From contig NZ_JACHBR010000001.1 of NCBI RefSeq assembly GCF_014200435.1, positions 1,116,001 to 1,180,000 of the forward strand: a stretch of DNA of 64,000 bases. The letters are read 5' to 3'. Below, piece by piece: positions 7,803 through 16,900 of the stretch (position 1 is its first letter; every line of letters starts with the position of its first letter). The notes below the pieces were generated by a model. That model searched no databases and had not been told where the DNA came from. It saw only the letters and a program-made list of their open reading frames with translations. A program made the position numbers and the translations under genes. This DNA is from Sphaerisporangium krabiense. Lineage in GTDB: Bacteria; Actinomycetota; Actinomycetes; Streptosporangiales; Streptosporangiaceae.

Positions 7803-9944
7803 TCAGCGAATTATGCAGTCGGCGGTTTTCGAGTAGTCGCCGACGGTTTGTAGGGCACCGTTCGTGGTTGGAGGGATCGGGGCGGGTGGGCGGGCTATTT
7901 CGGTGAGGATTTGGCGGGCCAAGGTGTCGGCGGTGCGGAAGGGGAGGGCGTTGGTTCCTGGGCGGGCGAAGCCGGTGATGGTGAAGCCGCGGCCTACCCA
8001 GTGGCCTAGGGCGAAGCGGCGGGGGTGGGTTTGGCCGGAGGCGTCCACCAGGCGGCTGTTATCGACGCGGAGGCGGCCGAGGGGGTAGGTCTTGCCGTCG
8101 GGGGTGGTCAGGATTTCTTCGGTGATCTCGCCGTTGTCGTACAGGGAGCGTAGGAGGGGGTCCTGTACGCGGGCGATGCTTGCGGCGGGGAGGCGGGACT
8201 CGATCAACGTCCGGGCCTCGATGTGGCCGGGGATTTGGGTGCCTTGTGCGCGGAACAGGGCGGATTCTGGGTCGGGGGTGATCGTGATGCCGCCGCCGAG
8301 GAAGTGGACGATGCCGGCTCGGGACAGGGCTTCCAGTTCCAGGAGTCGCTGGGGTGGGGGGCCGGAGGCGTAGTAGCTGAAGACGCTTTGGAACCACTCC
8401 ATGAGTTCATCGGCGTGGGATCTGGCGGAGAGTAGGCCCCGGTTGATGACGTCGATGATCAGGCCCAGCATCACCAGCATGCCCTTGAAGAGGGCGAGGT
8501 CGGCGCTGTGGGCGGGGTCGGCGTGGCGTGCGACGTTGGTGATGATGTAGGAGCGGAGCCACTGCTGGAGGTCTTCGGGGTCGTCGAAGCGGAGGCTGTT
8601 CAGGGGTGACAGTAGGTTCGCCAGGTCGAGGCGGTCCTCGGGTCTCGGGACGGCCTCCGCCACGAGCGCGGCCTCCGGCGTGAGCACGGCCTCCGGCAGG
8701 AGCGGGGACTCGGTCGCGAGCGCGGCCTCCGGCGTGAGCACGGCCTCCGGCAGGAGCGGGGACTCGGTCGCGAGCGCGGCCTCCGGCGTGAGCACGGCCT
8801 CCGGCAGGAGCGGGGACACCGGCAGGAGCGCGGACTTGGTCATGAGGGGGCTACTGTCGTTGTTCTGGAGTGGCGCTTCGGGGGGCTTTGGGGGGTGCTC
8901 GTCGCTGGGCCAGGTGGTCTTGTCGTATCGGTTGAGGAATTCCTGCCAGGGCAGTGTGACGCGGTCGGGGTGGGCGTTGAACAGTTCGTGGTAGTAGAAG
9001 TGGCCTAGTTCCTTGGCGATCAGGGGCCATAGGTGGCGGTAGAGGTCGAGCGGGCCGTGGCGTTCGTGCAATGCCGTGATCGTGTCGGGCACGAAGTAGC
9101 GGGGGCTGGGCAGCGGCGAGCCGAGGGCGGTGTAGGTGATCTTGGAGTGGTTGGGGACGCCTCGGCGGGAGCCTACGTACATGATCGGCTCGGCGCCGGA
9201 GGGGTGGTAGACGTATCCGCCGCCGGGGCGGGGCTCGAAGCGGCCGCCGCGGCCCTGGGCCAGGAGGACCATGGTGTCGATGAAGCCCAGGCCCATGCCG
9301 CGCAGGATCACCGGCTCGCCGGCGGGGATCGCGTCGAGGTCCACGTCGGCGACGTAGTTCGGCGGGATGTACACCAGGCCGTGCGCGGCGGCGAAGTCGG
9401 CCAGCTCGCGGTGGACGCCGCCCGGGGCGGCGTCGAGGTAGCCCTGGACCAGGAGGACGGCGTCGGCGTCGAGGGGCTCGCTTCCGTCGTCCAGCCAGAC
9501 TCGTTGACGGCCGCCGGCCTCGGTGAGCGCCTCGGCCGTGGCGCGGTGGACGCGGACGGTGACCTCTGGCGGCGCCGACGTCACGATGTGCGTGAAGCAC
9601 CACGACAGGTAGGCGTTCTGGATGACCCTGGGGGTGAACGTGGCTGGGGTGACGTCGTGGCCGTGCTCGGCCGCCCACTCGTAGAGGGCGGGGCCCGGGC
9701 GGATCGGCCCGTCGATCCGGACGCTGGCGTCGGTGAACAGGCTCACGTCCGCGGCCGGGGAGTTCATCCACATCAGCTCGGACTGCGCGCGCCGCCAGGT
9801 CCGCCCGCCGCCCGGCGGGTGCGGGTCGACCACGTGGATCTCCAGCGGACGGCCCGGGGGTGCGTTGGCGATGAGGCGCTCGACCATGACGGTGCCGCCC
9901 GGTCCGGCTCCCACGACCACGATCGTCAGAGGTTCGCTGCCCAC
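7803..9944 (-). CDS. FAD/NAD(P)-binding oxidoreductase-like protein with internal repeats
   Basis: A 713-residue protein. The N-terminus is a Rossmann dinucleotide-binding domain (VVVGAGPGGTVMVERL, about residues 9-24), followed by GRTWRR, WMNSPAADVSLF and a second nucleotide-binding segment around VLLVQGYLDA and VILRGMGLGFIDTM. This matches FAD-NAD(P)-binding proteins often found beside natural-product genes in actinomycetes. Between about residues 376 and 427 there is a low-complexity insert of LLPEAVLTPEAALATESP units encoded by a 54-nt tandem repeat, separating the N-terminal part from a helical C-terminal part. GTG start at 9944; no good ribosome site, so a leaderless message is possible. 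Substrate unknown. Confidence 0.8.
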   Translation of the reverse strand: MGSEPLTIVVVGAGPGGTVMVERLIANAPPGRPLEIHVVDPHPPGGGRTWRRAQSELMWMNSPAADVSLFTDASVRIDGPIRPGPALYEWAAEHGHDVTPATFTPRVIQNAYLSWCFTHIVTSAPPEVTVRVHRATAEALTEAGGRQRVWLDDGSEPLDADAVLLVQGYLDAAPGGVHRELADFAAAHGLVYIPPNYVADVDLDAIPAGEPVILRGMGLGFIDTMVLLAQGRGGRFEPRPGGGYVYHPSGAEPIMYVGSRRGVPNHSKITYTALGSPLPSPRYFVPDTITALHERHGPLDLYRHLWPLIAKELGHFYYHELFNAHPDRVTLPWQEFLNRYDKTTWPSDEHPPKPPEAPLQNNDSSPLMTKSALLPVSPLLPEAVLTPEAALATESPLLPEAVLTPEAALATESPLLPEAVLTPEAALVAEAVPRPEDRLDLANLLSPLNSLRFDDPEDLQQWLRSYIITNVARHADPAHSADLALFKGMLVMLGLIIDVINRGLLSARSHADELMEWFQSVFSYYASGPPPQRLLELEALSRAGIVHFLGGGITITPDPESALFRAQGTQIPGHIEARTLIESRLPAASIARVQDPLLRSLYDNGEITEEILTTPDGKTYPLGRLRVDNSRLVDASGQTHPRRFALGHWVGRGFTITGFARPGTNALPFRTADTLARQILTEIARPPAPIPPTTNGALQTVGDYSKTADCIIR
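8664..8817. repeat. 54-nt tandem repeat inside the FAD/NAD(P)-binding gene
   Basis: Copies start at 8664, 8718 and 8772; the third is exact for 46 bases before diverging. The unit is in frame and encodes 18 residues, giving LLPEAVLTPEAALATESP repeats. Near identity of the copies means recent expansion, and copy number is likely to vary between strains. Confidence 0.95.
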
Positions 9945-10066
9945 AGCATGGAGGTTTGCATCGGTTCATGGCATAGTCAATATTCCCTACCGGTAAAAGC
10001 GAGAATATCCGGGCGACCTCGGCCGCGCCCTTCCTCGGCTGAGGGGCTCCATCGAGGAGGAAGAGC

Positions 10067-11020
10067 GTGTCTCAGTACGCGGGTCCCGTGGACCACGACA
10101 CCTACGGGCAGTACGGCCCCGGCAACGGGTTCGAGCGGGGCGACGGCCCCGTCTACCCGTTCCAGGGACGCGTCACCGCCGACGGCTCCAGCGGGTTCCA
10201 GGCCGAGCCGGGCCGCTACCACCTGTACTCCGGCTGGTTCTGCCCCTGGGCCCAGCGCGCCGTGATCGTCCGCACGCTCAAGGGCCTGGACGACGTCGTC
10301 TCGCTGTCGTACGTCGACGAAGGGCGCGACTCGCGCGGCTGGGCGTTCCGCGAGCGGCGGGGCGCCGATCCGGTCAACGGCTTCCGTTTCCTGCGGGAGG
10401 CCTACGAGGCGACCGAACCCGGCTACCCCGGGCACATCTCGGTGCCGGTGCTCTGGGACCGGACCACCGGGAAGATCGTCAGCAACGACTTCCCCGACAT
10501 CACCCTCGACCTGAACGCGGCGTTCGGCGCGTGGGGCAACGACCTCGACCTCTACCCGGAGGCGCTGCGCCCGGAGATCGACGCGCTCAACGCCCAGGTG
10601 TACGACACCGTCAACACGGCGTCCTCCCGGGTGGCCGGGGCCACCACCCCGCAGGAGTACGAGGAGCGCAGGCAGGCGCTGATCGCCACCTTCGAGCAGT
10701 TGGACGCGAGGCTGGCCGACCGGCGGTTCCTGTTCGGCGACCGGATCACCGAGGCCGACGTCCGGCTGTGGACGACGCTCGTCCGGTTCGACCTCAACGA
10801 CAATCCGTCGGCCAGGATCAGCGAGCGGCGCCTGGTGGACTTCCCGAACCTCTGGGCCTACGCCCGCGACCTCTACCAGCACCCCGCCTTCCGGGACACC
10901 ACCGACTTCGCCTCGTTCACCTACGCCGGGGACGCGCGCACGCGGGAGCCGTGGCGCATCGCGGTGGAGCCCTACCAGGCCGACTGGGACGCGCCGCACG
11001 GCCGCGAGAAGCTCACGTGA
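10067..11020 (+). CDS. glutathionyl-hydroquinone reductase-like (Xi-class) thiol transferase
   Basis: A 317-residue member of the YqjG/ECM4 family. The N-terminal thioredoxin fold carries the nucleophile in WFCPWAQRA (Cys59), and conserved RGWAFRE, FLREAYEAT, ISVPVLWD and SNDFPDITLDLN segments follow. The C-terminal half is the all-helical GST domain with ITEADVRLWTTLVRFD. Family members reduce glutathionyl-hydroquinones; because actinomycetes use mycothiol, the thiol partner here may differ. GTG at 10067 has GAGGAGGAAG six or so bases upstream. It diverges from the FAD/NAD(P)-binding gene, leaving a 122-base shared promoter region. Confidence 0.9.
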   Translation: MSQYAGPVDHDTYGQYGPGNGFERGDGPVYPFQGRVTADGSSGFQAEPGRYHLYSGWFCPWAQRAVIVRTLKGLDDVVSLSYVDEGRDSRGWAFRERRGADPVNGFRFLREAYEATEPGYPGHISVPVLWDRTTGKIVSNDFPDITLDLNAAFGAWGNDLDLYPEALRPEIDALNAQVYDTVNTASSRVAGATTPQEYEERRQALIATFEQLDARLADRRFLFGDRITEADVRLWTTLVRFDLNDNPSARISERRLVDFPNLWAYARDLYQHPAFRDTTDFASFTYAGDARTREPWRIAVEPYQADWDAPHGREKLT

Positions 11021-11024
11021 GCGT

Positions 11025-11045
11025 GCGGCGGTGAGCGGCCGCCGC
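11025..11045. terminator. bidirectional hairpin between convergent genes
   Basis: GCGGCGG at 11025-11031 pairs with CCGCCGC at 11039-11045 across a seven-base loop. It lies in the 36-base gap between the converging transferase and response-regulator genes. GC-rich, without a U-tract. Confidence 0.4.
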
Positions 11046-11056
11046 CGTGCCGGGCG

Positions 11057-11734
11057 TCAGGCGCGGTCGTGGTCGCCGGGGCGGACCAGGCCGCTTTCGT
11101 AGGCGAAGACGACCGCCTGGACGCGGGTGGTGAGGTTGAGCTTCATCAGGACGCGGGACAGGTGCGTCTTCACGGTCGCCTCGCCGAGGTAGAGGCGGGC
11201 GGCGATCTGGGTGTTGGTGAGGCCCTGGGCCAGGAGCTTCAGGACGTCGGTCTCGCGGGCGGTGAGGGAGTCCAGCTCGGCCGGGCGGGGCGGCGTGCGG
11301 GCCGGGTCGGGCTGGGTGGCGAAGGCGGCGATCACGCGGAGGGTCACCGCCGGGTGCAGCAGGCCCCCGCCGGCCGCGACGGTCCGCACCGCCTCGATGA
11401 GGTGCTCGGGCGGGGAGATCTTCAGCATGAAGCCGCTGACCCCGGCGCGCAGGGCGGCGGCGACGTGCTCGTCCTCGTCGAAGGTGGTGAGCACGATGAC
11501 CTTGGTGTCCGGGTGGTCCCGGACGAGCCGCCGCGACGCCTCCAAGCCGTCCATGTTGGGCATGCGGACGTCGATCAGCACGACGTCGGGCCGGGTGCGG
11601 GCGACCAGGGCGAGGGCTTCGGCGCCGTCGGACGCCTCGCCGACGACCTGGATGTCCGGCTCGCCGCTGAGCACCATCCGCAGGCCGACGCGCACCATCG
11701 CCTCGTCGTCGGCGAGTGCCACGGAGATGGTCAT
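11057..11734 (-). CDS. NarL/LuxR-type two-component response regulator
   Basis: A 225-residue regulator. The receiver domain has the acidic pair ADDEAM near the N-terminus, the phospho-acceptor Asp in VVLIDVRMPN, and the VLTTFDEDE and GFMLKISPP switch regions. The C-terminal LuxR HTH reads LTARETDVLKLLAQGLTNTQIA...TVKTHLSRVLMKL. The start is set at the ATG at 11734, giving MTISVALADDEAMV; the longer open frame upstream only overlaps the kinase gene. It lies ten bases after the kinase stop codon, so the pair is one transcript. Target genes are not evident; the signal likely comes through the adjacent membrane kinase. Confidence 0.95.
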   Translation of the reverse strand: MTISVALADDEAMVRVGLRMVLSGEPDIQVVGEASDGAEALALVARTRPDVVLIDVRMPNMDGLEASRRLVRDHPDTKVIVLTTFDEDEHVAAALRAGVSGFMLKISPPEHLIEAVRTVAAGGGLLHPAVTLRVIAAFATQPDPARTPPRPAELDSLTARETDVLKLLAQGLTNTQIAARLYLGEATVKTHLSRVLMKLNLTTRVQAVVFAYESGLVRPGDHDRA

Positions 11735-11744
11735 GTCGCTTTTC

Positions 11745-12932
11745 CTACCAGACGCGGGGAATCGGGAATCGGGCGCGGACCGCGAAACCGCCGTCCGGTT
11801 CGGGGGCGGCGTGCAGGGTGCCGCGGACCATGGCGAGCCGTTCGCGCATCCCGACCAGCCCGTGGCCGCCGCGCCGAGGGGTGGTTCCGGCCTCATGCCG
11901 GACCTCGCCGCCGAGCCGGATCGCCGCCGGTTCGGGGGCCGGGTCGTTGCGGACCTCCAGGGTGAGGGCCTGGGCGGTGTAGTCGATGGTGACCACGGTC
12001 GGCACCCGCCCGGCGTGCCGCAGCACGTTCGTCAGGGCCTCCTGCAGCACCCGGTACGCCGTGAGGTCCAGGACCGGCGGCAGCCGCGGCGGTTCCGCCG
12101 GGGAGTTCAGCGTGACGTCCAGACCGGCGGCGCGGACGTCCGAGATCAGCTCGCCGACCCGGGCCAGCGACGGCGCGGGCGTCGGCCGTTCGCCGTCCAC
12201 GCGCTCGCGCAGGATGCCGACCAGGCCGCGCATCTCCTCCACCGTCTGCCGTCCGAGCTGCTCCAGCCCGGCCACGACCTCCAGCTCGACCGGGCGGTCG
12301 GCGAGCATCCGGCGCAGGCCGCCGAGCTGCAGGGTGATCACGCTGACCGAGTGGGCCACGGCGTCGTGCACCTCGCGGGCGATGCGCGTGCGCTCCTGGG
12401 CCACCGCGGCCTGGGCGTTGGCCTCGCGTTCCGCGTCGAGGGCGGCGGCCAGCTCGGCGAGCTTGACCGCGCGTTCGCCGCTGCGCCGCGCGAGCAGCCC
12501 CATGAACCAGCCCGGCAGCAGCACCGCGGGCACGAAGAACAGCTCCCACAGGGTGCCGCCGGCCGCGATCGACATGCACGCGAAGGACACGCCCGCGACG
12601 CACAGCGCGATGGCGGAACGCCGCGGCGGCTCGCGCCAGCCGGTCCACGCGACCACCCCGATCAGGCCGATCATCGCCGCGCCGCCCACTCCGGGCGCGT
12701 CGAACGCGACCACGGCCACGGGCAGGCAGGCGGCGGCGATGGCCGTGCCCGCCAGCGGATGCCGGGCCGCGACCACGACTCCGAGGCCGAGCGCCACCCC
12801 GGAGATCCAGGTGGCCGTGGCGCTCGCGCCGAAGGAGTCGTCGAGCCGGGTCTCCAGGATGGCCAGGAAGGCGATCAGCGGTCCGAACGCCAGCGGAATG
12901 AGCCGGACGTCCCTCAGCCGGGTCATCGTCAT
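11745..12932 (-). CDS. NarL-family sensor histidine kinase
   Basis: A 395-residue membrane kinase. Four or five hydrophobic segments occupy about residues 10-150 with very short loops, so sensing is probably within the membrane. A linker helix rich in Ala/Glu follows, then the HisKA_3 dimerisation motif AREVHDAVAHSVSVITLQ with the phosphorylated His, and a HATPase domain with LQEALTNVLRHA (N box) and HGLVGMRERLAM (G2 box). It is the upstream gene of the pair with the response regulator. An in-frame ATG two codons later (12926) is an alternative start. Similar kinases monitor envelope stress or antibiotics; no specific ligand can be assigned. Confidence 0.95.
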   Translation of the reverse strand: MTMTRLRDVRLIPLAFGPLIAFLAILETRLDDSFGASATATWISGVALGLGVVVAARHPLAGTAIAAACLPVAVVAFDAPGVGGAAMIGLIGVVAWTGWREPPRRSAIALCVAGVSFACMSIAAGGTLWELFFVPAVLLPGWFMGLLARRSGERAVKLAELAAALDAEREANAQAAVAQERTRIAREVHDAVAHSVSVITLQLGGLRRMLADRPVELEVVAGLEQLGRQTVEEMRGLVGILRERVDGERPTPAPSLARVGELISDVRAAGLDVTLNSPAEPPRLPPVLDLTAYRVLQEALTNVLRHAGRVPTVVTIDYTAQALTLEVRNDPAPEPAAIRLGGEVRHEAGTTPRRGGHGLVGMRERLAMVRGTLHAAPEPDGGFAVRARFPIPRVW

Positions 12933-13201
12933 GGCAGCCGATCGTAATCACGCGCGGCCCGCGGCGACTCCGCCGGATGACGGACCCGCGCAGCTCACCC
13001 GGTCCGCCGAACAGCGGACCCCGGGGGCGGCCGTTCCGCCGGAGCGAGGAGCGATCACGGTGCGCGATGGCTGATCCGGCGCGGCCGGCCCCGGCGGGAG
13101 AGTTCTCCCCGTAAGCGACGACCCACCGCGGCCTACGGAGCGGTCACCAGGGTCGCGACCTCTCACGGGTCCACGAACGGCCCGCAGGACGGAGACACGC
13201 C

Positions 13202-13900
13202 ATGACCTCTCTCACCCACGGCGCCACGACCGGCACCGGGCCGCGCGCCGACCAGGCGAACCTGACCGGCGGCTTCCTGTGGCGCGCCGGCGGCGGCGCC
13301 CTGATCGCCGGTCCCCTGCTGATCCTCGGCGGGATGATGACCTGTCCGCCGCAGGACTCCGGCTCGACGGTGGACTACATCACGTCACTCGCCCGCGACA
13401 GCTCCCTGACGGAGCTGTCCGCCATGCTGCTCCACTACGGGCTGATCGCCTGCGCCCTCGGCGCGCTGGCCGTGCCCGCGTTGGTGCGCGGCCGCAAGGG
13501 CCGGTGGCCCGTGCTGCTCGGCGCGCTCGCCACCGCGCTCGGCCTGCTGAACGTGTCAGGGGCCGTGCGCGACGACTGGTGGCGGATGGTCACCGCGCAG
13601 CAACTCCCGATCGACGTCGCGGCGCGGATCTCCGACACCGTGGACGCCTCGGCGTTCATGCCCCTGTGGAGCGGCACCGAGATCCTCGCCTTCCTGGGCC
13701 TGCTCTCGCTGAGCGTCGGTCTCGCCCGGTCGGGCGTCGCCGGTTGGTGGACGGCCGCCGTCTTCCTCGGCGCGTTCGCCGGGATGACGGTCATCCCGGT
13801 CGGCATGACGTACGTGGTGGGCGGCGCGTTCGCCCTGATGTACCTGCCGCTCGCGGTCGCCGGGGTCCGCGTCTTCCAGCGCGAGCGCGCCGCCGCGTGA
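13202..13900 (+). CDS. multi-pass membrane protein of unknown function
   Basis: A 232-residue protein with about six hydrophobic segments (near residues 28-48, 78-100, 108-125, 158-178, 183-203 and 203-224), a short cytoplasmic N-terminus and a basic C-terminus. The ATG at 13202 has AGGACGGAGA upstream. It resembles DUF4386-like proteins in size and layout, but no defining motif was found. Its last 345 bases are read on the opposite strand by the 3' end of the YfhO-type gene, an unusual arrangement. It diverges from the kinase/regulator operon and could be one of its targets. Confidence 0.75.
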   Translation: MTSLTHGATTGTGPRADQANLTGGFLWRAGGGALIAGPLLILGGMMTCPPQDSGSTVDYITSLARDSSLTELSAMLLHYGLIACALGALAVPALVRGRKGRWPVLLGALATALGLLNVSGAVRDDWWRMVTAQQLPIDVAARISDTVDASAFMPLWSGTEILAFLGLLSLSVGLARSGVAGWWTAAVFLGAFAGMTVIPVGMTYVVGGAFALMYLPLAVAGVRVFQRERAAA

Positions 13901-16720
13901 CCCGGCGGGGCCTGGCCGCGTCCGTCTCCTCCGGCGCAGGAGGGGACGGACGCCGTACAGCGTCCCGATGGCCACCAGCGCGACTCCCGCGATCAGGAGG
14001 CCGGGCTTGAGCCCTGGTGGGGTGAAGGAGCAGGTCAGGGTGGTCGCCGTGCCGGTGAGGGGGACGGCCAGCAGGCCGAGGTAGCGGCCGGGGCGGCGGG
14101 GCCGGGCGTGGTCGAGGGAGCAGGTCCAGCCCTGGATGGCGGGGGCGGCGATGACGGCCGTGCCGGTGGCGCCGGGGGGCAGGGTGGCCGCGACGGTGTG
14201 GCCGGTGACGCGGACGGCGGTCGGGGCCGTGGCGCGCAGGTGGTCGACGGCCCTGGTGAGGCGGGTCGGGTCCAGGCAGGCGACGGCGCCGGCGGGCACC
14301 CGGCCGGTGTGGCGGGGGCGCAGTTTGATCTTCAGTTTGCCGCCCGGCGGGGCGACGCCGAGGAGCTGGACGGGGGCCCGGCTCTGGCCCGCGACCCCGG
14401 AGAAGGGGACCGGGTCGTCCCCGGCCAGCGTCGCGACGCCGGAGAACTCGGGGGCGTGCAGGTAGACCTGCTCGCCCGGACGGCAGGTGGCGCGCAGGGC
14501 GTAGGGGTAGGAAGCGGTGGGAAGCGGGTCCGGGGTGGTCGTGAGCGAGCCGTCGGGGGCGGGGCTGAGCTCGGTCTCGTCCTCGGTCAGATAGCTGGTG
14601 TCGGGCAGCTCGTACACCTGGGCGCCGAGCAGGAGCTCCTGGTTGCGGTACGGGGAGACGGTGAAGGTCGGCGAGGCCCCGGGCCGTACGGTCACCAGTG
14701 GAGCGGCCTGCCGGTACGTCAGCGACACCTCGTGCCGCCCGGATTCCCCCTGGCGGGAGTGGGCGCGGGCGCCGACGCCGAGGACGGCGTCCGTCACCGG
14801 GTTGTCCATGCTGCGCGGGGCGCGGCCCCGGGAGGTCCAGCCGAAGCCGAGGTGGGCGAGGGCGTCGACGAAGACCGCCGAGGTCATGCTGCTGTAGTAC
14901 TCCGCGCCCTCGCCGCCGACGAGCTGGGGGTCGTTGGCGGTCATGCGGGACTCGCCGGGGTCGGTGCGGTAGGCCGGCCAGCGGTCGGCCGCGCGGACGG
15001 CGGCGCGCAGGTCGTCGCGCCAGGCGCCCGAGGTCTCGTGGTCGTCGAGGAACGCGGCGCGCCTGAGCTCGACGTACGCGACGTTGGCGGCGGCCTCGAC
15101 GGTCTGGACGGCGGCCAGCAGGGCGAGCAGGACGGTGGCGGCGTGGCGGTGCGCGTGCGGGCCACGGACGAGGGTGTGCGCGCGGTAGAGGACGATTCCG
15201 GCGATCACCGTGATGAGCGACCATCGGACCATCTCCGCGGTGGCGTACGCCTGGCCGGAGGCCGCCCAGATCACGGCGCCGAGGACGGCGGCGGCGCCGA
15301 GCAGGGCGTACGGCCGTGGCAGGCCCGCGGCGAACGACCGCCGGCCCGCCATCACGAGCAGGCCGCACAGGACGAACGCCTGCCGGTAGTAGCTGCCGTT
15401 GGGGTTGGTGGAGGCGTACCAGAGGTGGACGGCCGGCTCCCACAGCGTCGAGGCCAGGACGAGCGCGATGGTCGCCGTCCAGACCGCGCGGGCGCGCCGC
15501 GGCACCGCCGGGTTGAACGGGAGCGTCAGCGCGGCGAACAGGGCGAACGTGCCGACGAAGAGCGCGGGCGAGTTGAACTGATAGCTGCCGGGCAGCAGCC
15601 GGCCGAGCAGCGGCCCGGCCTGGACCGGGACGAACGGGCGGGGATCCACCGGCCACGCGTCCTTGGCGCCCTGGTAGACGACCAGGACGATCGGCGCGGC
15701 GAGGCCCACGCCGAGGGCGGTGTGCAGGAGGGCGCGGCCTGAGGTGCGCAGGTGGCTCACGACGCGCGGCGCGGGCGCGTGAGTCGGTTCGGTGGCCGGC
15801 CTTTGTTCGGCGGTCAGTCTGATGATCAGGACGGCGGCGGCGCCGATGGTCGCGAAGTAGGCGGTGTAGAAGTTGGAGGTCCAGGCGTACGCGACGCACA
15901 CGGTGGCGAGGAGCGGGTGGCGGCGGGCGATCGTCCACTCGACGGCCAGGCAGAGCAACGGGAAGGCGATCAGGCCGTCCAGCCACATCGGGTTGTAGGC
16001 GGCGTCGGTGACCGTCCAGCCGCAGAGGGCGTACGCGGCGCCGAAGACGGCGGCCAGGCCGGAGCGGAGGCGGCCACGGCCGGGGAGGCCGCGCAGATAC
16101 CAGGCCATGACGGCCGCCGCCACGGCGATCTTGGCGACGGTGATCACGTAGACGGCCAGGTCGATCCGGTCGCGGGGGAACATCGCCGCGATCAGCGAGA
16201 ACGGGCTGACCAGGTAGTAGAACGCGTCGGGGAGGTAGCTGGACCCGAAACCGGACGCCCAGTTCACGAACAGGTCGCCGCGCGCCTGACCGTGCAGGAC
16301 GTCCCAGAAGTAGGCGTAGAAGGGGACGTACTGGTTGCCGAGGTCGCTGACGCTGCGCGCCGTGTCCCCGAAGGGGTAGAACCCGGCGGCGGCGTCGCCC
16401 CCGCACAGGCCGGCGACCGCCAGGATCGCGGCCATGAGCGCCGCCCCCGCCCGAGGGACCGCGGTGGCCATGGCGGGAGGACGCCGGCCATGGCCCTGGG
16501 GCGCGGCGGTGACCACGGCGGGAAGAAGCCGGTCACGGACCCAGGAAACGATCGTGACCACGGTGGGAAGAGTCCGGTCACGGCCCCGAGGCGCGGCGGT
16601 GGCCAGGGCGGGGAGGGTGCGGTTACCGACGGTATGGGCTGAGGGCCGGTAGGAGGCAGCAGCGGGCCGGGGGTCGGCCGTGTTCCTGGGCGGTGGTTCT
16701 CGCGTTTCCTGGGTGGTCAC
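13556..16720 (-). CDS. YfhO-family polytopic membrane protein (glycosyl transfer/glycolipid type)
   Basis: An ORF of 1054 residues. The core matches the YfhO family: first membrane segment about residues 93-110, then DLGNQYVPFYAYFWDVLHG, FVNWASGFGSSYLPDAFYYLVSPFSL and about a dozen further membrane segments, followed by a large extracytoplasmic domain. Bacterial YfhO proteins are implicated in adding sugars to envelope polymers. The family normally ends after a last helix and basic tail, seen here at GLLIAGVALVAIGTLYG then RRRRR. The remaining roughly 115 residues are hydrophilic and are antisense to the gene at 13202-13900, because no stop occurs until 13556. The N-terminus has a 15-residue repeat before the first helix. 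GTG start at 16720. Confidence 0.8.
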   Translation of the reverse strand: MTTQETREPPPRNTADPRPAAASYRPSAHTVGNRTLPALATAAPRGRDRTLPTVVTIVSWVRDRLLPAVVTAAPQGHGRRPPAMATAVPRAGAALMAAILAVAGLCGGDAAAGFYPFGDTARSVSDLGNQYVPFYAYFWDVLHGQARGDLFVNWASGFGSSYLPDAFYYLVSPFSLIAAMFPRDRIDLAVYVITVAKIAVAAAVMAWYLRGLPGRGRLRSGLAAVFGAAYALCGWTVTDAAYNPMWLDGLIAFPLLCLAVEWTIARRHPLLATVCVAYAWTSNFYTAYFATIGAAAVLIIRLTAEQRPATEPTHAPAPRVVSHLRTSGRALLHTALGVGLAAPIVLVVYQGAKDAWPVDPRPFVPVQAGPLLGRLLPGSYQFNSPALFVGTFALFAALTLPFNPAVPRRARAVWTATIALVLASTLWEPAVHLWYASTNPNGSYYRQAFVLCGLLVMAGRRSFAAGLPRPYALLGAAAVLGAVIWAASGQAYATAEMVRWSLITVIAGIVLYRAHTLVRGPHAHRHAATVLLALLAAVQTVEAAANVAYVELRRAAFLDDHETSGAWRDDLRAAVRAADRWPAYRTDPGESRMTANDPQLVGGEGAEYYSSMTSAVFVDALAHLGFGWTSRGRAPRSMDNPVTDAVLGVGARAHSRQGESGRHEVSLTYRQAAPLVTVRPGASPTFTVSPYRNQELLLGAQVYELPDTSYLTEDETELSPAPDGSLTTTPDPLPTASYPYALRATCRPGEQVYLHAPEFSGVATLAGDDPVPFSGVAGQSRAPVQLLGVAPPGGKLKIKLRPRHTGRVPAGAVACLDPTRLTRAVDHLRATAPTAVRVTGHTVAATLPPGATGTAVIAAPAIQGWTCSLDHARPRRPGRYLGLLAVPLTGTATTLTCSFTPPGLKPGLLIAGVALVAIGTLYGVRPLLRRRRRTRPGPAGSRGGALALEDADPGDRERQVHQGERAAHHVRHADRDDRHPGERAEEDGGRPPTGDARPGETDAQREQAQEGEDLGAAPQGHERRGVHGVGDPRRDVDRELLRGDHPPPVVAHGP
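16445..16621. repeat. 45-nt imperfect tandem repeat in the YfhO-type gene
   Basis: Four in-frame units of 15 residues each (RTLPALATAAPRGRD, RTLPTVVTIVSWVRD, RLLPAVVTAAPQGHG and a partial fourth) precede the first membrane helix. Divergence between units is greater than in the 8.7-kb repeat, so this expansion is older. It lengthens the cytoplasmic N-terminus. Confidence 0.75.
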
Positions 16721-16900
16721 GGATCCTCACGGCGTCACGGGACGTCGGCTACGCGGACGGCGCCTGCGGCCAGACGGCACGATAGCCGATCTTCGTCGGC
16801 TCCGGTGGGTGGTGTGAACGAGTGAGTATGTCCTGATGGCCATTCCTTTATTGGGGATAGCCGGGAACATCAACTTAGGCGGGCGCCGTGGTTCGCGAGA

